Shown in pieces: positions 5,087 through 6,514 of a stretch of 6,514 bases of DNA. This DNA is from Nanohaloarchaea archaeon PL-Br10_U2g5 (lineage in GTDB: Archaea; Halobacteriota; Halobacteria; Halobacteriales; Haloferacaceae). The stretch covers positions 1-6,514 of the forward strand of contig LKMY01000098.1 in NCBI GenBank assembly GCA_001564205.1, in the 5' to 3' direction. A model generated the notes under the pieces. It ran no database searches and had not been told where the DNA came from. It saw nothing but the letters and a program-made list of their open reading frames with translations. The translations under genes were made by a program, and so were the position numbers. Each line of letters opens with the position of its first letter. Positions within the stretch are counted from its first letter, which is position 1.

Positions 5087-6514
5087 ATGCGCGACTGGCT
5101 CTCACACCGTGTCGTCTCATCGCCGGAGGATACCGCGCTCGTCCGCGCGGAAGACGGCGAGTCGTGGACCTACACGGACCTCGATCGCCTCGTTTCGGAG
5201 ACGGCCGGCCGGCTCACCGCGCACGGGATCGAGGCGGGCGATACGTTGGGGGTGCTCACTCCGCCGTATGTGGGAACCGTCGGACTGATCCACGCAGCGA
5301 TGCGGATCGGCGCGACGTTCGTCCCGCTCGGTGAAGGACTCACGGAGCGCGAGCTCGCGGAGCGTATCGACGCCGTCGATCTCTCGGCGGTCGTCTGTGC
5401 TGAATCTACCGAAAATACGGCACTTGCGGCGGTCAAACGAACAGGAACCGTCCCGGTATTCTCCGTGGACGAGCCAGCGGACGAGACGGTCACCGCCGTT
5501 CACGAGAGAAAGCCGGATCCCGTCGATCCGCCGACGTGGGAGTCTGACGACACGCTCTGTGTGCTGTTTACTTCGGGAACGACGGGTGATCCGAAACCGG
5601 TTCCGCTCACCGCGGGTAACGTGTACAGCTCAGCGATCGCCTCCGCGTTTCGGCTCGGAGTCGAGCCGAGCGACCGCTGGTTGGTCTCGCTCGCGCTCCA
5701 CCACATGGGGGGGCTCGCTCCGGTGTATCGGTCCGTCTTATACGGGACGACGCTGATCCTTCGTGAGGGGTTCGATCCGGGGGGAACCGCAGACGACATC
5801 GATACGTACGATGTCACAGGCGTCTCGCTCGTGCCGACAATGCTCCAGCAGATGCTCGACAGACGAGGGACGCTCTCGGACTCGCTTCGGACGGTGTTGC
5901 TCGGCGGCGCTCCCGCACCCGAAGACCTGCTCGAACGATGCCGGGATTACTCGATTCCAGTGTACCCGACCTACGGAATGACGGAGGCGGCCTCACAGGT
6001 CGCGACCGCGCCTCCACAGGAGACACGAAAGCGGCTCGACACTGTCGGCCGACCGATCTTCGGCACTGACGTGACCATCGTCGACGAGGACGGCGTCGCG
6101 GTCGATTCCGGGGAGACCGGCGAGATAGTCGTCGACGGTCCGACTGTGACACCGGGATACATCGACACCGGCAACGACGGATCACAGGAGCTGGACCGGT
6201 CGTCGTTCGGCCCGCACGGTCTTCACACCGGAGATGTCGGTTCCCTCGACGAGGACGGGTTCGTATACGTACTCAACCGGCTCGATGACCGGATCATTAG
6301 CGGCGGGGAGAACGTCGAACCCGGAGAGGTCGTCGACGTGCTCTGTGAGTTCCCCGCCGTCGAGGACATCGCCGTCGTCGGTCTGGACGACGAGGTGTGG
6401 GGGGAGCGCGTCTCGGCGCTCATCGCGGTCGGAGATCGGTTCCGAGCGGATAGCAGGAACCACCCAGCCGGGGATTCCGCTGACGCGAGTGAGTCGGAAC
6501 CGAACGACGACAAG
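5087..6514 (+). CDS. menE: o-Succinylbenzoate-CoA ligase MenE, 5' part (runs off the window end)
   Basis: An ANL-superfamily acyl-CoA synthetase. MenE activates o-succinylbenzoate with ATP to the acyl-adenylate and then forms o-succinylbenzoyl-CoA, the substrate of MenB in menaquinone synthesis; the quinone serves the haloarchaeal respiratory chain. The 476 visible codons begin MRDWLSHR, as in haloarchaeal MenE. ANL motifs in order: the phosphate-binding loop LFTSGTTGDPK (160-170); LHHMGG (204-209) in the acyl-binding region; the adenine motif YPTYGMTEAA (293-302); HTGDVG (380-385) with the ribose-binding Asp383; and the hinge RLDDRIISGGENV (398-410). The C-terminal domain is present to about 450, then a Ser/Asp/Glu-rich stretch (452-476) runs to the window edge, so the catalytic A10 lysine and the stop are outside. 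Assignment to MenE rather than another acyl-CoA ligase rests on overall likeness, since no other men gene is visible. The gene is in the same direction as usp and 63 nt behind it, with no clear promoter of its own but a good Shine-Dalgarno site. Confidence 0.85.
   Translation, partial: MRDWLSHRVVSSPEDTALVRAEDGESWTYTDLDRLVSETAGRLTAHGIEAGDTLGVLTPPYVGTVGLIHAAMRIGATFVPLGEGLTERELAERIDAVDLSAVVCAESTENTALAAVKRTGTVPVFSVDEPADETVTAVHERKPDPVDPPTWESDDTLCVLFTSGTTGDPKPVPLTAGNVYSSAIASAFRLGVEPSDRWLVSLALHHMGGLAPVYRSVLYGTTLILREGFDPGGTADDIDTYDVTGVSLVPTMLQQMLDRRGTLSDSLRTVLLGGAPAPEDLLERCRDYSIPVYPTYGMTEAASQVATAPPQETRKRLDTVGRPIFGTDVTIVDEDGVAVDSGETGEIVVDGPTVTPGYIDTGNDGSQELDRSSFGPHGLHTGDVGSLDEDGFVYVLNRLDDRIISGGENVEPGEVVDVLCEFPAVEDIAVVGLDDEVWGERVSALIAVGDRFRADSRNHPAGDSADASESEPNDDK

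Overview
The window looks like chromosomal DNA from a haloarchaeon (class Halobacteria). It is GC-rich with strong G/C bias at third codon positions, and the proteins are rich in Asp and Glu. Genes are preceded by AT-rich TATA-like boxes about 25-30 nt before the start codon, which is the leaderless arrangement usual in this group. A complete archaeal transcription factor B confirms the domain. No tRNA, rRNA, CRISPR array, insertion sequence or phage gene was seen, and the content reads as ordinary core genome.

Layout from left to right. (1) Bases 2-247: the 3' end of a UPF0058-family gene whose start lies before the window. (2) Bases 332-2203: a large rhomboid-family intramembrane serine protease with an intact Ser/His dyad, extra membrane helices and a soluble C-terminal domain of about 200 residues. 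(3) Bases 3242-2226 on the minus strand: a likely two-gene unit, made of a 129-residue protein of unknown function followed after 3 nt by a METTL5-type RNA N6-adenine methyltransferase. This unit converges on the rhomboid gene with 22 nt between the stops. (4) Bases 3243-3529: a 287-nt divergent promoter region with a near-perfect 20-bp palindrome just upstream of the TFB core promoter. (5) Bases 3530-4483: a complete TFB. (6) Bases 4484-4588: a short spacer with a U-tailed hairpin whose right arm overlaps the candidate TATA box of the next gene. (7) Bases 4589-5023: a UspA-type ATP-binding universal stress protein. (8) From 5087 to the window end: the first 476 codons of menE, the o-succinylbenzoate-CoA ligase of menaquinone synthesis, cut by the window edge.

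Functionally this is a mix of housekeeping genes: transcription initiation (TFB), ribosome modification (METTL5), stress response (Usp), respiratory quinone synthesis (MenE) and membrane proteolysis (rhomboid). Nothing ties them into one pathway. Two short linkages stand out: the hypothetical/METTL5 pair, and usp/menE, where menE has its own Shine-Dalgarno sequence but no clear promoter. I did not find a convincing new multi-gene system. The points most worth a second look are the palindrome upstream of tfb, the unusual rhomboid architecture, the terminator/promoter overlap before usp, and the uncharacterised partner of the METTL5 gene.
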